Part shown: one piece after another, positions 25,922-38,146 of the stretch | Position numbering within the stretch: position 1 is the stretch's first letter | How the letters are laid out: every line of letters begins with the position of its first letter | From: Lineus longissimus | Lineage: Eukaryota; Nemertea; Pilidiophora; Heteronemertea; Lineidae | Direction of reading: 5' to 3' | NCBI RefSeq assembly: GCF_910592395.1 | Contig: NC_088311.1 | Span: 808,501 to 872,500, forward strand | DNA length: 64,000 nucleotides | Notes under the pieces: model-generated | The model's database searches: none | Told to the model about the DNA's origin: nothing | The model's input: the letters and a program-made list of their open reading frames with translations, nothing else | Made by a program: the position numbers and the translations under genes

Positions 25922-27076
25922 TCAATCAAAAAGTGTCCTGATTGGTGCGCCCTTTCCAACCTGACTTTGCCGGATGATTTCTCTCATGAGAAGAACTTCC
26001 AGCTCGCGTTCATCCACCGATTTGTCCTCCTCCGTTAACTCAATGACGTCATCATTTCTGAATAATGCTTTTCGATGTTCTGTAGCAGACGCACTTTCAT
26101 GAATGCGGGTGCTTTCCAAGTTGTCTGCTCGACCATCAGTGGTTGTTCTCTCTGACATGTCTGAGTAGCCACCCTGGATACTTGGAGACAGAATGTGAGC
26201 ATCAGTGATTGTGCCAGTCACTGAGACCTCGAGGTGCTCAGTAGAGCAGGTCCTCCGCGGGCTGTTGTTGACATGGTCGTGAAAAACTGGTGACCCCCCA
26301 CCCTCCAGATACACTTCTGAACGTCCTACAGGTATAAGTGCAGTAGTGTCGCTTTCGCAATGATCAAGTTGCACGTTCGGTATCGGACTTGGCATAAGGG
26401 TGACATTCGAGACGACGACGCGTGATCGGACGCTGCTTGAGAGCGTGTTGCTCACATCACAAATCTTTTCAAGACTATCCAAGTCTGAGTCAATCCGAGA
26501 CACTTCACCACTGGATATGTAAAAACAAACACCACTACTAGCGTCACGGGACCCTTCTGATTTGCTATGCCCATTCGCAGCCCTGGTAAACCGGTTTTTG
26601 TAGTCCATGCCAAAGATTCTTCCTACTGTACTCGGAGACATACCTTTATAGGTCTCTGAGGAACTTACAGTAACCGTTACATTCCTCCTGTCAGTTGGAG
26701 AACATGCATTCGGCAACGACAGGGAATCAAGTTTCGTTCCTAACATTGAAAGTGAATCGGAGTGGTCATCAGCCTGTTTGCCGGTGAATGTGACATTTCT
26801 TAAATTCAGCGACAACCTTGAGAAGGTCTCTCTCATTCGATTTCCGAACTGACGAAATTTGGTCGTGACTGGTTGACTTACGGTCCTTCTTAGAGGTGGT
26901 GACATCTGATCAGACCCATGCAGTCTCACAATAAAACGGTTTCCCAACTGGACCACTCGGCCAGAAATCGTAGGTGTCCTCCCTGCTACCCAAGCTGGTG
27001 GTTCAGAAGTCTCGTCTTTGGAACTGGAGATGCAGCAATGGCAGAGCATCGACATCCTTGCTTCCGGTCGACGCAT
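25922..27076 (-). CDS. Unknown protein, single long exon (384 aa)
   Basis: An uninterrupted ORF far longer than chance, on the strand where a CRE and a CCAAT box lie 230-260 bases upstream. I do not recognise the family. Visible: a Cys-containing N-terminus (MLCHCC) that could be acylated; a basic region near residues 60-100 (PPLRR, KFRQFGNR, FSRLSLNLR); a long Ser/Thr-rich middle with no membrane helix; and an acidic then helical C-terminus (ELTEEDKSVDERELEVLLMR) ending APIRTLFD. The first in-frame ATG is at 27076. The open frame extends upstream about 20 more codons without another ATG. A weak acceptor (AAAAAGCAG) near 27115 leaves open that this is a terminal exon. The composition suggests a largely disordered intracellular adaptor or regulator, which is inference only. 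Confidence 0.65.
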   Translation of the reverse strand: MRRPEARMSMLCHCCISSSKDETSEPPAWVAGRTPTISGRVVQLGNRFIVRLHGSDQMSPPLRRTVSQPVTTKFRQFGNRMRETFSRLSLNLRNVTFTGKQADDHSDSLSMLGTKLDSLSLPNACSPTDRRNVTVTVSSSETYKGMSPSTVGRIFGMDYKNRFTRAANGHSKSEGSRDASSGVCFYISSGEVSRIDSDLDSLEKICDVSNTLSSSVRSRVVVSNVTLMPSPIPNVQLDHCESDTTALIPVGRSEVYLEGGGSPVFHDHVNNSPRRTCSTEHLEVSVTGTITDAHILSPSIQGGYSDMSERTTTDGRADNLESTRIHESASATEHRKALFRNDDVIELTEEDKSVDERELEVLLMREIIRQSQVGKGAPIRTLFD

Positions 27077-27306
27077 GGACCATTGGACGACCGGCGACCG
27101 GCGTTTCAACACACTGCTTTTTAATTGAAATGAGACTTGTTTTAGAAATTAGATATAAATTTCATGCAGCATGCCGTTTTTTATGTTTTATGCGCCTTCG
27201 AACTTCGAAGGAAGATGGAAATCCACCTATCAGTCTCACGCGCGCTGACGACCGACATGCCAGTTCTCCGTCGTGAACGCCATACGTCAGCCCAAGCACT
27301 CTCTCT

Positions 27307-27311
27307 ATTGG
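27307..27311 (-). promoter_or_regulatory. CCAAT box upstream of the intronless ORF
   Basis: ATTGG on the plus strand reads CCAAT on the minus strand, about 230 bases upstream of the ORF start at 27076. The orientation suits a promoter driving that ORF. Confidence 0.4.
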
Positions 27312-27330
27312 TCGAGGCAGTGTTGAAGAC

Positions 27331-27338
27331 TGACGTCA
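27331..27338. promoter_or_regulatory. Consensus CRE (TGACGTCA)
   Basis: A perfect palindromic cAMP-response element close to the CCAAT box and about 255 bases upstream of the minus-strand ORF. CREB/ATF control is inferred from the motif alone. Confidence 0.4.
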
Positions 27339-27984
27339 TCACGATATTGTTCGCGCCAGAAATTTCACGGGAGATATCCTTTGCTTGGAGAACACGTGGA
27401 CAAAAATTGCCACGCCTGATACTGCTGAACTAAATATTGTCGTCGCATGATGAAGAGATGTTTTCGCATTCACATAAAATAGTATTGATCAGTGGCCCAG
27501 TAAATGCCTCGTTTCTCATTTTCGAGTGTTAATCATCTTGACTCCCGGCACACTCAATGACTCATCGTCCTGTTTTAATATTTCCTTCGTGTCTGAACCA
27601 CTGTGTGCGCAGTGTAATAGTATCGTGTATCACCTATAGTATCATTTTGCAATGCAGGAGACAGATTGGGGACCAGTGTATGGGGAGGGATTCCATAGCG
27701 TTGGATTATTTCATTCATCCAAAATGGCTAGTAAGAGGACAATGTCACAACCATTGGCAGAAGTAGGGCCTAGGAGTGGTCATTTTTTATAGAAGTAAGC
27801 AAGTGAGAACTTTTCTGAAACGTCACCACCACAGTCCTAATTAGTCCCCAGCCACTCCTTGTGTGCGACTACCGTCTCCTTCAGAAGTAGTTGTGGTTGT
27901 GAAAGTGTCTTCAGTACCGGAATGGTCCTTAGAAGTGTTGCAAGACGTCTTAGTTTCCAAGAGCCCCAAAGACATACATGGTCT

Positions 27985-28108
27985 TATGGCAGGACAGGTA
28001 GCCTTCTTGGAATGTCATACTTGAGGTGAATGCTGCCCATAGCAAGGACAGTGCTGGATTTTAGTGCATTTGAGATCCAGCAGCATTTGGCTTGACCCTC
28101 CTTGCAGA
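27985..28108 (-). CDS. Possible terminal coding exon, unrecognised
   Basis: On the minus strand a good 3' splice site (TTGTTGACTGCAG) is followed by about 40 open codons that end in TAA. Visible residues include LFLCKEGQAKCCWISNAL and, at the end, IPRRLPVLP. I cannot connect it to an upstream exon and do not recognise it. It could be the end of an unlocated gene, an alternative exon of the gamma locus upstream, or a chance ORF. Confidence 0.25.
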
Positions 28109-31049
28109 GGAAGAGCCTGCAGTCAACAAAGTAATCACACAGAATTACAGAGAAAGATTGTTTATTATTAAATGATAACTTAAGTCCGCCATACAAGTGA
28201 TGATGTATGCAGTGAGTTTACAGAGAAGTGTTACACCAAGTGTCTACAGTCATTAGGATGACATTAATGGTATTGTTTGGACAGAAAAATGAAACTTGAA
28301 GTTTGAGGTATCATCAGGATCTCTACATATTGTTAATTCATATATCAACAAGTACAATGTACAGGAAACACCAAACATAATGTTTTGTTATTTATTGCTT
28401 AATTTAAAGAATATTCTCATGACCACTCGTGACCATGGTGACACCAAGACCATTCTATTAAGAACTCATCAGGATAGTTATTAAATTTAGAGTGTAGCTG
28501 AGAACAATTTGCTTTGCTTGGCCTTTTTGGGTTTATCTTAGACCCAGTGGTTTTGGAGAAGCCTTTTTCTTTTGGATATCCTCAAAATACCTCCTGTCCT
28601 AATCAAGAATGAAAGGTGCCCTTCATTGCATTTCTCTTCAGTGCACATCAGCTGTGCGCTCTACAGGCAATACCTGGTACTACGCTATGAAAATGTTCAA
28701 AAAAGAATACTAGACAGAGGAACAAGAAAAATCCCCTCTAGCAAAAATAAGAGTTCTCACAAAGAATGCATACATGTCATCCAAAAAATCAGCAGAGTTT
28801 GATATGCTACACCATGCTTACTCATAAATGATGATGAAAACACTACCCACGTCTATCTTACCAATGACCACTGTAAACAGTGGACACCCATCTGCTCTGC
28901 AAAAATCCTCACACACTATTCAATGCACTGTCCACTTCACAAAGTACCTGCACTGTGTTTGAGTTAGATCAATTGGTGCAATTGGGCATTGTCCTTGAAA
29001 ACTGACTGGAACAACAGTAAGGCTTGTCATTTGTAAAACTTTGTGAAGGGAACATGACGTTGACTGGCTGTTTTCGAAAGTGAATGAGGATGATTGTTAT
29101 GGGTAAAACTTGTTTCAACGATTCACACTGGCTCTATAAGGTAGACATGCATATTGAACCAAGCAGATAAAAGGGTTGGAGTAGCTGAAATGGATAAGGC
29201 AAATGAAAGCCGATCATTGTTTTCGTTAGTCATTTTCTGGATAAAGGTCGAGGGATTTTTCCTCTCACCATCAGTAAAAGCCAAAGACAAAAAGATTTCA
29301 GAAGTCACATTTCGACCAATCCAACCACCACACTCTCTGCTACAGACATGAAAACTACATGTACAACACGAAGTTGGTTTGCCAAAGCTAGCTTTGAATG
29401 ACAAATATTGAAAAGTAGGAAAAGTAATTCACTTGCTACGGGCACATGTAGTCGATGTAATATCTTCCACCTCCAAATCATTCATTCAACGTACATCAAC
29501 AGTACAGTGGAGCCTTCTTTCGCAGACATCCTCCCTATTAGAGACAGTGTCCTAATTTAAGAGGACAGCATCTGTCACTTCCAAGGGTGTCCTCAACTCT
29601 ACTGTATTTGAAGTAGCTAACACTAATTCTAGATGATTATAACAGATACACCAATTACATGCAAAAGAAAGGTGAAAGTCCATACCTCAAAGCAGACATG
29701 TATTCTAACCATCGTACACAGTTTTACTTCATTTGCATGGTTGGGGAAAAAGGTCAACTTTTCAATGTGGTGCTGTTTTCGAAAAAAATCACCAACAAAA
29801 TAGTTGAAGTGAACCTTAAGACACCATTTAAGCTGATGCAACTGAAAAAGCAGTGAATTGCTTTCTATACATTCATATATACTGTACCTAGATACTTTAC
29901 AACAGAATGGTTTGCAATGTCGTTATGAGTTTGGGCTAGCTGACTAGATTCATGGCGACTCCCCTTGAAATAAATTGTGGGATTTACCCCACAAGCCAAG
30001 TTTTTCCTTCAAAAGACCAGAGCCGACAATATTCCTCTCTGAATGAAGCAGGGGGTTACCCTTCGTGATTGGTGTCAAGCCCTAACAACAAAGTTCATTG
30101 AAAATGATGAGGGGACTTTAAATCTGCATGAGAAAAAGAAGATGACAATGCTTCTCATCAAACTGTGAGAGGACATGGTCAAGAGACACTGCCCACTGGT
30201 CACTAAAAGAGAAAATTGTAAATCTCCCACTTGTCTAAAAGTTTCAATGTAAATGTACTTCAAACTACATTGACATTCTGGTACTGCAAACTTCTTTTTT
30301 CAGTCAGATTTGTCATTTCCCCTTAATCATGATCATTGGTGCACATTCTAATCTTATAGATGCAGGTCTTCAGTTCAAGAATACATAGCTAGCTTGATGT
30401 CTTGTATAACATGGAACGTGTATTCACTAGAAACCAAGACGTGTGCATTACTCTACATATATGCTGTACACTCTAAAGTCACCCTACAGTTCTGTTCAGG
30501 CTTTCTCAACTCATTTCTATGATCCTCTCATCTTTGTTCAACTGGTTGGAAACAAAACTGGCAATCACTGAAGACATGATAGTCTGAACAGAACAAAATG
30601 TTTGAAATGAGTTGACTCGGAATGCCCATTATATTCCATGGTGACGTAACGGTCTCAGTGTAAAACTGACGCATGCCAACTTGTCAGAAATATTGGGCCT
30701 ATGAAGTAAGAACATCATTTTCTGTCAAGTCAGCATGAACCAGGCCTTTTCTTTACGGAAGCTAACCTGAAACACTTGTACACATTATGTCAGTTACTGT
30801 AAGCATCAGAAATGGAGGTAACAGAGATCTACTTGATATAACTTGGGAAAAAGCTGATTTCCATGCCTTGAGGGAGACTGTTCATGAGCAACATATTTTA
30901 AAGTGCTCCAGGTTTTTGTATTCAAACAAATTTCTTCTTCAGATCTGATTTTATGAGACCCTCCAGTTCTGATCTTGATAAGTATTCAACTGTTTCAGGT
31001 CTAACTGTTGTGAAAAACACGAGTACAGAGTAGTGTTTACATTATGTTC
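28109..31049. other. Downstream flank of the G-gamma locus
   Basis: No coding exon was recognised. Minus-strand AATAAA signals at 28396-28391 and 28166-28161 could end a long 3' UTR of the last gamma CDS. A 104-bp inverted-repeat element lies at 29503-29606. Confidence 0.45.
29503..29606. mobile_element. 104-bp member of a TACAGT...ACTGTA inverted-repeat family
   Basis: It starts TACAGTGGAGCC and ends CAACTCTACTGTA. It shares the internal GACA/ATTAGAG/GGACA and GGGTGTCCT phrases with the longer copy at 46386-46549. It is non-coding and resembles a short non-autonomous DNA transposon. Confidence 0.6.
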
Positions 31050-31262
31050 TTATAAAACAATGCAGCCTCCCTTGTCCTTGAACGGGTTCTCATTCTGTTT
31101 AGTAAAACCGTTTATTAAGACGTCGCTCTCGTAGTGGAGCTCACAGAACTTCTTCATCTCTTCGACAGCCTCTGACACAGGCATACGTTCCATGTTGGCC
31201 TCGACCTTCAACTGCTCAACAATCTTGCGATGCTGAGTGAGATTCTCTTGGAATTTACTCAT
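31050..31262 (-). CDS. G-protein gamma subunit, copy 1 (70 aa)
   Basis: A complete intronless gamma subunit: N-terminal helix with VEQLKVEAN, second helix EEMKKFCELHYESD, then NENPF and a CIVL CAAX box. The final Leu predicts geranylgeranylation. It would pair with G-beta at the inner face of the plasma membrane. The sequence most resembles GNG5/GNG10-type gammas and the Drosophila Ggamma1 style (GFTKQ before NPF). A 3' splice site (TATATTACAG) lies one base before the ATG, so a spliced 5' UTR is expected. It is the most downstream of three gamma CDSs on this strand. Confidence 0.93.
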   Translation of the reverse strand: MSKFQENLTQHRKIVEQLKVEANMERMPVSEAVEEMKKFCELHYESDVLINGFTKQNENPFKDKGGCIVL

Positions 31263-33948
31263 CCTGTAATATAGACAGGAGATACATCTTGGGAGACAAG
31301 AGGCAGGGAAGAAAGTGCAATTGAACTGGATAGGACCAAATACAATCTTTCTGAAACATACACACGTTGTCAGCAGAATGGTATGCTATCATTAAGACAA
31401 GAAAATCAGTCAACGTTGAGTTGGTCATTATCAGGATTTCGGACAAGTTTGTTTCCTTAACACCACTTTACTCACCTTGTATTTTGCTCCAATCAAAATG
31501 GTGAAAAGAGACGTTGGCAGATGATGGACACCTCGTTCACGACTTGGGCTGTAAAATATGGGAATCTTTATGCACAAGGTTAAGGTGGATGGATAGAACC
31601 ACAGTTGGGAGGACGGACCAAAGGATTGATCAGTTTGAGTTGAGACGAACATTGCACTTGATTAGAACTGCCATCCATTAATATCATTGACACCCCGTCT
31701 CTGTCACCACAATTCAGTAGCTTTTAAGATGACAGTCAGCGCCACTGAGTGGCAGCCATAGTTATGCTGGTACCCGACTGACCCACTGAAGTCTTCACAA
31801 TGAATCACCCAGGCCATGAGCAGCCGGTTACTGGCAGGAATACGACACTAATCAATCCCGTGGTGTCCTCAAGATGGAAGCCTTCCATCATCATGCTTTG
31901 AAGGAATGAATGGACGATGTTACAAGACAACAGCTAAACATTCAATGAACAACATTAAGGAACGTTCCAAATGCGCATGCTCAACTTACGAGACCCGTCA
32001 CCCTAGTAGAAAGTATACTGTTCAGAAAAAAATCTTATTATTGACAAGAAACGGTAACTACTGCATACAACAGCAAGGTATTTCAAGTCAGTTAGTCGCA
32101 AAACATGTCATTCTAGTAAACAGACCATGAGTATGCATGAAATAGTTTTCAATTTGGATGTTTGTTCCAAAGTTTTACAACTCACCTACATCGACTCCAT
32201 CTTGGCTTACTACTGGTTCTTTTATGCCTGTACGGCTGCAGTACAGACCATGGTCATCCCCCATATAAACATTCAATCTTTGGCAAGTGCAGTCAGATGC
32301 TCCTAGTTAGGAGGCCGCAGTTCCTGGGAGGGGGGGGGCTGCTTTCAGGGACAGGGTGAGGTTTTACTGTTTTAGGAAAATGCAACCTCTTTTTTAGACA
32401 CCTTCAGCTTTTTTAATGCTTTTTTGGCAATAGCTTCGAGAGGCTGGGTGGTATCAACTGGAGGCTTTTCTGACTTAGGCTGGTCAGGTCTAACCAGTGC
32501 CGACCAATTTGGATGGATCCGTGGGTGCATACAGTAAGTTGAAAGATCGAGATAAACCATGATGGCGTTTTAATGAAGGACTCTGGATGAATACATAATA
32601 GTTGCGAGATATAAATGAATAAATAAATCATCTAAAAGTCTGTACAATCACTGATTTGCAAGGATTCTATGTCAGATGGCTATGAAAATGATACGAAACT
32701 TGAAAATTGCATTCTGTTCAAATTCTAAAGCAGACCGTGCGAGTACCAGAAATGTCACCAGACTGAATGTGGCTAATCAAAATCCTTGCAAACTAAAGTG
32801 ATTATACTTGAATAATGTTGTACCACCTCAAAGTTGGAAGTTTACTTCTGATCTGCATGTAACAAAATTTGAACCAACACAATAATTACTGTTCCTACAG
32901 AACAGCTTGAAAACACAAGTTCAATGACTCAACATACACTTGCACACAAAGTCTTTCTCTTAAACTTCGTTTTTGGTAGAAAATCCAAACACCAAATTAT
33001 AAGAAATGGAATCTCACATAATATGATGTGGCTCATCAACTTTGAAATGGCACAGGAAAAACCTAATTTGAATAAAACATGATACAATATAGATAGACTC
33101 AGGTGTATCCTACCGCAATATCTTCTGATTTGACATGCTTGACTTCAGCATGTTCAAGAGGCTGTTGAAACACCTCACATAACTTCTTGGGAAACAAGGG
33201 GCATTTAATCGTTTGTGGAAATAAGAATGGACTTCCTTCTTTCAGCAGTTCAAATGGACAAGCACTAGCACTGTACACACAGGTTGGAAGACTCATGTTT
33301 TAAGAGATATCAGATGACTCTTGATGATAAATATAAGGCACACAATATATTATCTACAGTCTCAGCATCAATAATCCGTATGTGACACAATCTAAAACCA
33401 CTTGAAATCCAATTGATAACGAAGTGCAAATGGTACACTTCCAAATTAAATCTCACTGGACAGCAGAGCAAGCTTCCTACACAAGTCCGTTTCAAGACCA
33501 TCATACAAATTGTAAACTTGAAAATACAATGGAAAATTCTGCCAAATCTAAATGCTAATCCATGAAACAGGTCAACCCTTCATGTTCAAGTATCCATGGG
33601 AATTCATATACATCTAGTATACAAAAGGCCACAAAATACAAGAAGGTGAAATTGATTCTAAGTCCAATTGAGCAATACGCATGGATTGTGACAGCAGGTG
33701 AAATTCTCAGTGAAAAACGAATGTAAAAGCTGTTGTCATTTTTTATCATTATTTATAGGGTTTTTTTTTAATTTGAGTTTTAGAAATTCTATAGTGACTA
33801 GTTCTTAAAATAAAAAATTTTTCACAGTCACACTGACTATCATACAATGTCTCCAATTGGTGTAAATTTCCAGCTGAAAATATCTGAACTGTGTCTCTTT
33901 CGGGATAAACCATGATGTTGAAAGATAAAGCTTGGAATGAGACACAGA

Positions 33949-34158
33949 TCATAGGAGGCTGCACTTGCTCTTGACACGGAATGGATTCTCTTTCACGGGG
34001 TAGATGAGCGGGTCACTTTCAATATGCTGGGCGCAGTACTTGATCATATCCCGCACAGATTGTGAGACAGGTTCCCGCTTGATCGCAACACTCTCTCGTA
34101 GCATCACGTTGTTATCTTCCAGCTTACGGCACATCTCAGCAGTATTCGAATAAGGCAT
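33949..34158 (-). CDS. G-protein gamma subunit, copy 2 (69 aa)
   Basis: A complete intronless gamma subunit resembling the GNG2/4/7 group: SNTAEMCRKLE at the start, MIKYCAQHIESDPL in helix two, then PVKENPF and the CAAX box CSLL (geranylgeranyl type). The usual EQL core of helix one is replaced by EDNNVMLRES, so partner preference may differ. A 3' splice site (CACAACAACAG) lies three bases before the ATG. It lies between copies 1 and 3 on the same strand. Confidence 0.92.
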   Translation of the reverse strand: MPYSNTAEMCRKLEDNNVMLRESVAIKREPVSQSVRDMIKYCAQHIESDPLIYPVKENPFRVKSKCSLL

Positions 34159-34670
34159 TTTCTGTTGTTGTGAAAATTAACAATTTTAAGAACATGGTCA
34201 TGCAGAATGTGGTTTTGGTCAAAAACTGGAAGAAACTGTTTTGATATTCTAAACTGAAAACAACATTGACTATTACAAGTTTAAATTAGAACAGAATCCT
34301 CAGAACAGGCTAAAGTTTCAACGAGTATAGAAACAATAGTTTTCACACTGCAATCTAAGTATTTTCAAAAGCCACACACATCACAGCAAAACAGACTAAG
34401 ATTGGACCCCTAAACACTACGGTACAAGTAAAACTACACACACCATGAATGAATCTCTCTCTAACGTTGGCCTAACAAACTCCTTCATCTAAATCAGTCA
34501 GTCAGAGCATCTTGTTTATAACTGACAGATAATTTGAGGGATTTTGTTTGCAAGTCCATTTCAGTTCAATTTTTACCAGTATGGAGACCATCAACATGAT
34601 TGATCAAAGAAGAATGATGTTTTGGAATGACTCTGCACTTAATTTTTCTTCAGCATGTTCACAATCACAA

Positions 34671-34892
34671 TCACAGAATGTCACAACCTTTCTTGGACTT
34701 GAATGGATTATCTTTCTCATTAATGCCCATAATGAACCCGTCCACTTCCATTTTCTTGGCGCAAAAGTTGATCATTTCTGCTATTGTCTTTGACGTCCTC
34801 TCTCTGTGGATATTAACATTAGGATGGAGAAAATTTCGTTCTTTGACGAGCTTCGCCATGACTTCCTCAGGGTTGACAGTGGGTATGGACAT
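34671..34892 (-). CDS. G-protein gamma subunit, copy 3 (73 aa)
   Basis: A complete intronless gamma-like ORF: MSIPTVNPEEVMAKL, then HRERTSKTIAEMINFC, which resembles the REMASKTI helix of GNG13, then NEKDNPF and the CAAX box CDIL. GNG13 itself has NPW, so the match is partial. A 3' splice site (TTATTTCCATAG) lies three bases before ATG. The open frame continues upstream of that site, so the ATG at 34892 was chosen from the splice site and family length. It is the most upstream of the three copies. Confidence 0.88.
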   Translation of the reverse strand: MSIPTVNPEEVMAKLVKERNFLHPNVNIHRERTSKTIAEMINFCAKKMEVDGFIMGINEKDNPFKSKKGCDIL

Positions 34893-34896
34893 TATC

Positions 34897-37422
34897 CTAT
34901 GGAAATAACAAGGGTAAAGTCGACTTCTCTCACCCATGAGATATCTACTACATTCTCACGATATTGTTTTTAAATTGCGCTACATGTATAACTACGTTGT
35001 TGTTATGACGTGGAAGTTTGCTGTTAACTGCGAGGCATTACATTGTTTACTTATAGCGTTGTGCACACAACATAGCTGCTATTGATTCACTGGAAAAGGA
35101 CGATGATAATCTATTTCAACTTCTTTTGAAACTGATTCATCTTGAACCTGTTTTGCCCAAAGTCTGCCATTGACATTGTCATCAGCTGGCAGTTGACTTC
35201 TGAACTGACATTATTTGGGTTTTCAGATTGAACAATTCACAGTCGAAGGACATCTATTCTAAGTATGCATCCACTCATGACTGGAACTCCAAGGCCAAAA
35301 CTAATGTGCAAACTTTGTTATTCAAATGAAGCAAGGCATAGTGCCATCCTACATAAATAGTTAAATTGCAATGTGTGAACTACGATTATGAAGCAACTAC
35401 TAAAGCCTGTAATGGAAGCCTTTCCTACAAATAATGTTATTGTTAGAGACTTTCAAACAAAGCTACTCTGCAAAGGAAAGATTAGAACAGTTACATCATC
35501 ATCAACAACAAAATGTTCTTTCAGCAAGAAACTGTATGGTGTCTCCTTCATTGGTCAACTATTCAACATGGTAATGGCTATCTAAGCACTATTATGACCG
35601 ATACAATTGACGATTGAAGGAGGACACCTTTGAGTACCTATTTGATACCTTTGAGTACTTTGATTGCAATATAACAAGACGGGAGCCGAGGGTGCAGGAG
35701 GTTAGAATCACATTTGAAGATTGTTGTTGGACTAAGGGAACTGCATTATTTGTATTGTACCCTTCAATCAAAAGAGTTGACCTTAACATGTCATGCCTGT
35801 TGCCTGCAGATGTTTGCCAATTTCATTATTGTAGAATACTTGACTAAACAACAGTAAATGCAATAAATTCAGACTCTATTTTTACATCAACAAGACAATT
35901 CCTATTATGGACTACATTATGAAATCAATGTTCATCACCGTGCTCACAAGGCATTAGTCATTTCACACGACTACTACCTGCAGCCAAGCCAGGGTGTGGC
36001 AGGCACAGCCTCATTCTCTATATCTAAGCAACGATTATCAATATCAATGGTAAAACCTATCAGCGCATCACAGATCGAGTGGGTTTAAAAGCCAAGGTTA
36101 TACATGGAAGCTAATCAGTCTACTCATACCTATATTATTCCCCATCAAAGCACAGTCAACAATCACAATGGTTTCTAACCACTACGTATGGTATGTATGG
36201 TAATGGTACACTGTAGTACTGAAAAACATTTTACATCATCACATCATGAGCAGTTTACTACTCACTTGAATTTGTCATTCATACACTACCACTCACATTA
36301 ACAGCATGAAGAGTAAGAAAGCAAATCCACTTTGAGACACACGACACGTATAATACAGAACATGTCCAGCACATGCAGCAACAAATTTGGTCAAAACAGT
36401 AAATTTTTATAACCTTTTCACCTCCCACTGAAATCAAAACACCAATAGCCAACAACAATCACCAATGTCCATCAGGGATACATCTCAGGCAAACAATACA
36501 GGCAGAGTCCAGGATCAGTGACCAAGAGGCAAGACTGGGGGGGGGGGGGATATTATGGAAGATCTAGAAAGGATTTTCAATTTAAATGAAGGGTCCTGGT
36601 CACTGTCCTCACAAACAGCCAGACTAGAATTCAGCCATCTCTATCTAACTTCATACTGCAAAGAAGATTAAGCCGAGAGGGGTATGAAATGAGCATGGAA
36701 AATAATGGTGTTGAAGCAATGCAATTTTGCAAGGCCCACTGCAATACAGTAAACAGAAAGTCAGCATTGTTTTCATAGTATACCATTTGGACAGAAATCC
36801 AGTCCATTTTTGTTCCACCAAGTGTATCTTTTCAGCCCTGCAGGCTTGCCATAACAAAATAGCAGTGATGGGGGATGATCACAGAGCATGTGGTTTGATA
36901 GCCAGCTTTATGGATTGGTTCGCCCAAATTGCTAAGAGTGAGTGACTATGACTATCTCATGCCGCAATAAATGGTCTTCTTGTGCTGCGAACATTGCTGG
37001 TTCTCTGGTCACCAAGTAAATCTACTGCTATCTAAAATAACGTGTATTCAATCTAATACTAGTCATAGCTGAGACAAGTAGAAGTGTACAACAATCACAA
37101 CACAAACAGTAACACAACAACAAATATAAATTACAACATACAGGAAACAGTCAATTGGATAACTTTGAAGACTGATGTGGATCTGGTATGACAGAGTCAC
37201 TATTGGGTCAAAGTTTATCATATGTTATTTCTGTCATTGTCTATTGTTTAATCATTGTCATTGTCTGTTGCTAAAATTCACAACATACATTATGTGACTC
37301 TGAACTGTCACTACTGCTCATGCAATCAAAGGACCAAATGCAGAATACAAGTTTAATATTGTTTAACTTGAGTTGAGGACATGATTTATGAACGTTGCTT
37401 TGACGCAAGATGCACAACTTAC
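34897..37422 (-). other. Probable non-coding intron of the G-gamma locus
   Basis: No further gamma-like CDS was found between copy 3 and the candidate 5' UTR exon at 37423-37518. ORFs are short and unconvincing. A run of about 13 G lies at 36537-36549. Confidence 0.45.
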
Positions 37423-37518
37423 CTTTTATTTATGGACAGAAAATTGAGACTTAGATACAGGTTGCAACACGGTTTATTCCGAAAACTTCAGAGTCGGACT
37501 AAAGTTAAAGGAAGCAGC
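37423..37518 (-). other. Candidate 5' UTR exon of the G-gamma locus
   Basis: 96 bases bounded by a good acceptor (TATTCCATTGCAG) and a canonical donor (AAAAG|GTAAGT) on the gamma strand, with no long ORF. Reading it as a non-coding exon spliced to one or more of the gamma CDS exons is inference. Confidence 0.4.
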
Positions 37519-38146
37519 CTGCAATGGAATAATAACTAGATCAGTTAAGAGTTTGACAGGCTTGCAATTATGACCACTTAATCATCCAGAATGTTCAAAG
37601 AAAAACACCACCTACTGACTCGACTGAGAAACAAAACAAAATCAACTCGACAACTGACATAAGCAATATAACTGCTGCCAAAACAACCCAGCAATGAAGT
37701 GACAGTGTACATAGTACATGTAACAGAAATAATCAATACAGTAGAGGTTGAGGATGCTTCGATAATGAGCGAGGTTGCAACCACACCCAACTTGTCCTTA
37801 CAATTTACAAGCACCCAAGCACAAGTGCACTGACTAACAAGGATGCGCCACAAGGATAAACAGGTTTACTAAAAGTATACTATTAGCACTAGCAGAACTG
37901 GTTGTATTCATTACACATCAATTGATTTTAAAATCAGATACATCATACATTGTAAAGCAGGGTATGATGTAAATCAATGTAATAATAATCGATTACTGAA
38001 GTGAAAAGCCCACTGTACTACAGCAAAGGTAGGGAGCTCAGGTTATGTTCAACTCAAACTGCTTTTTGCCGTGGTCGTGGATGATCATGAGGACATTGAC
38101 TGATTGAGGTATTGATTTTCACTTTTTGACTGAGACTGAAATGATC

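Noticed and set aside
29123-29404. 93-codon minus-strand ORF downstream of the gamma locus
   Set aside because: No start context, no domain and no splice support. It probably lies in a 3' UTR or intergenic DNA.
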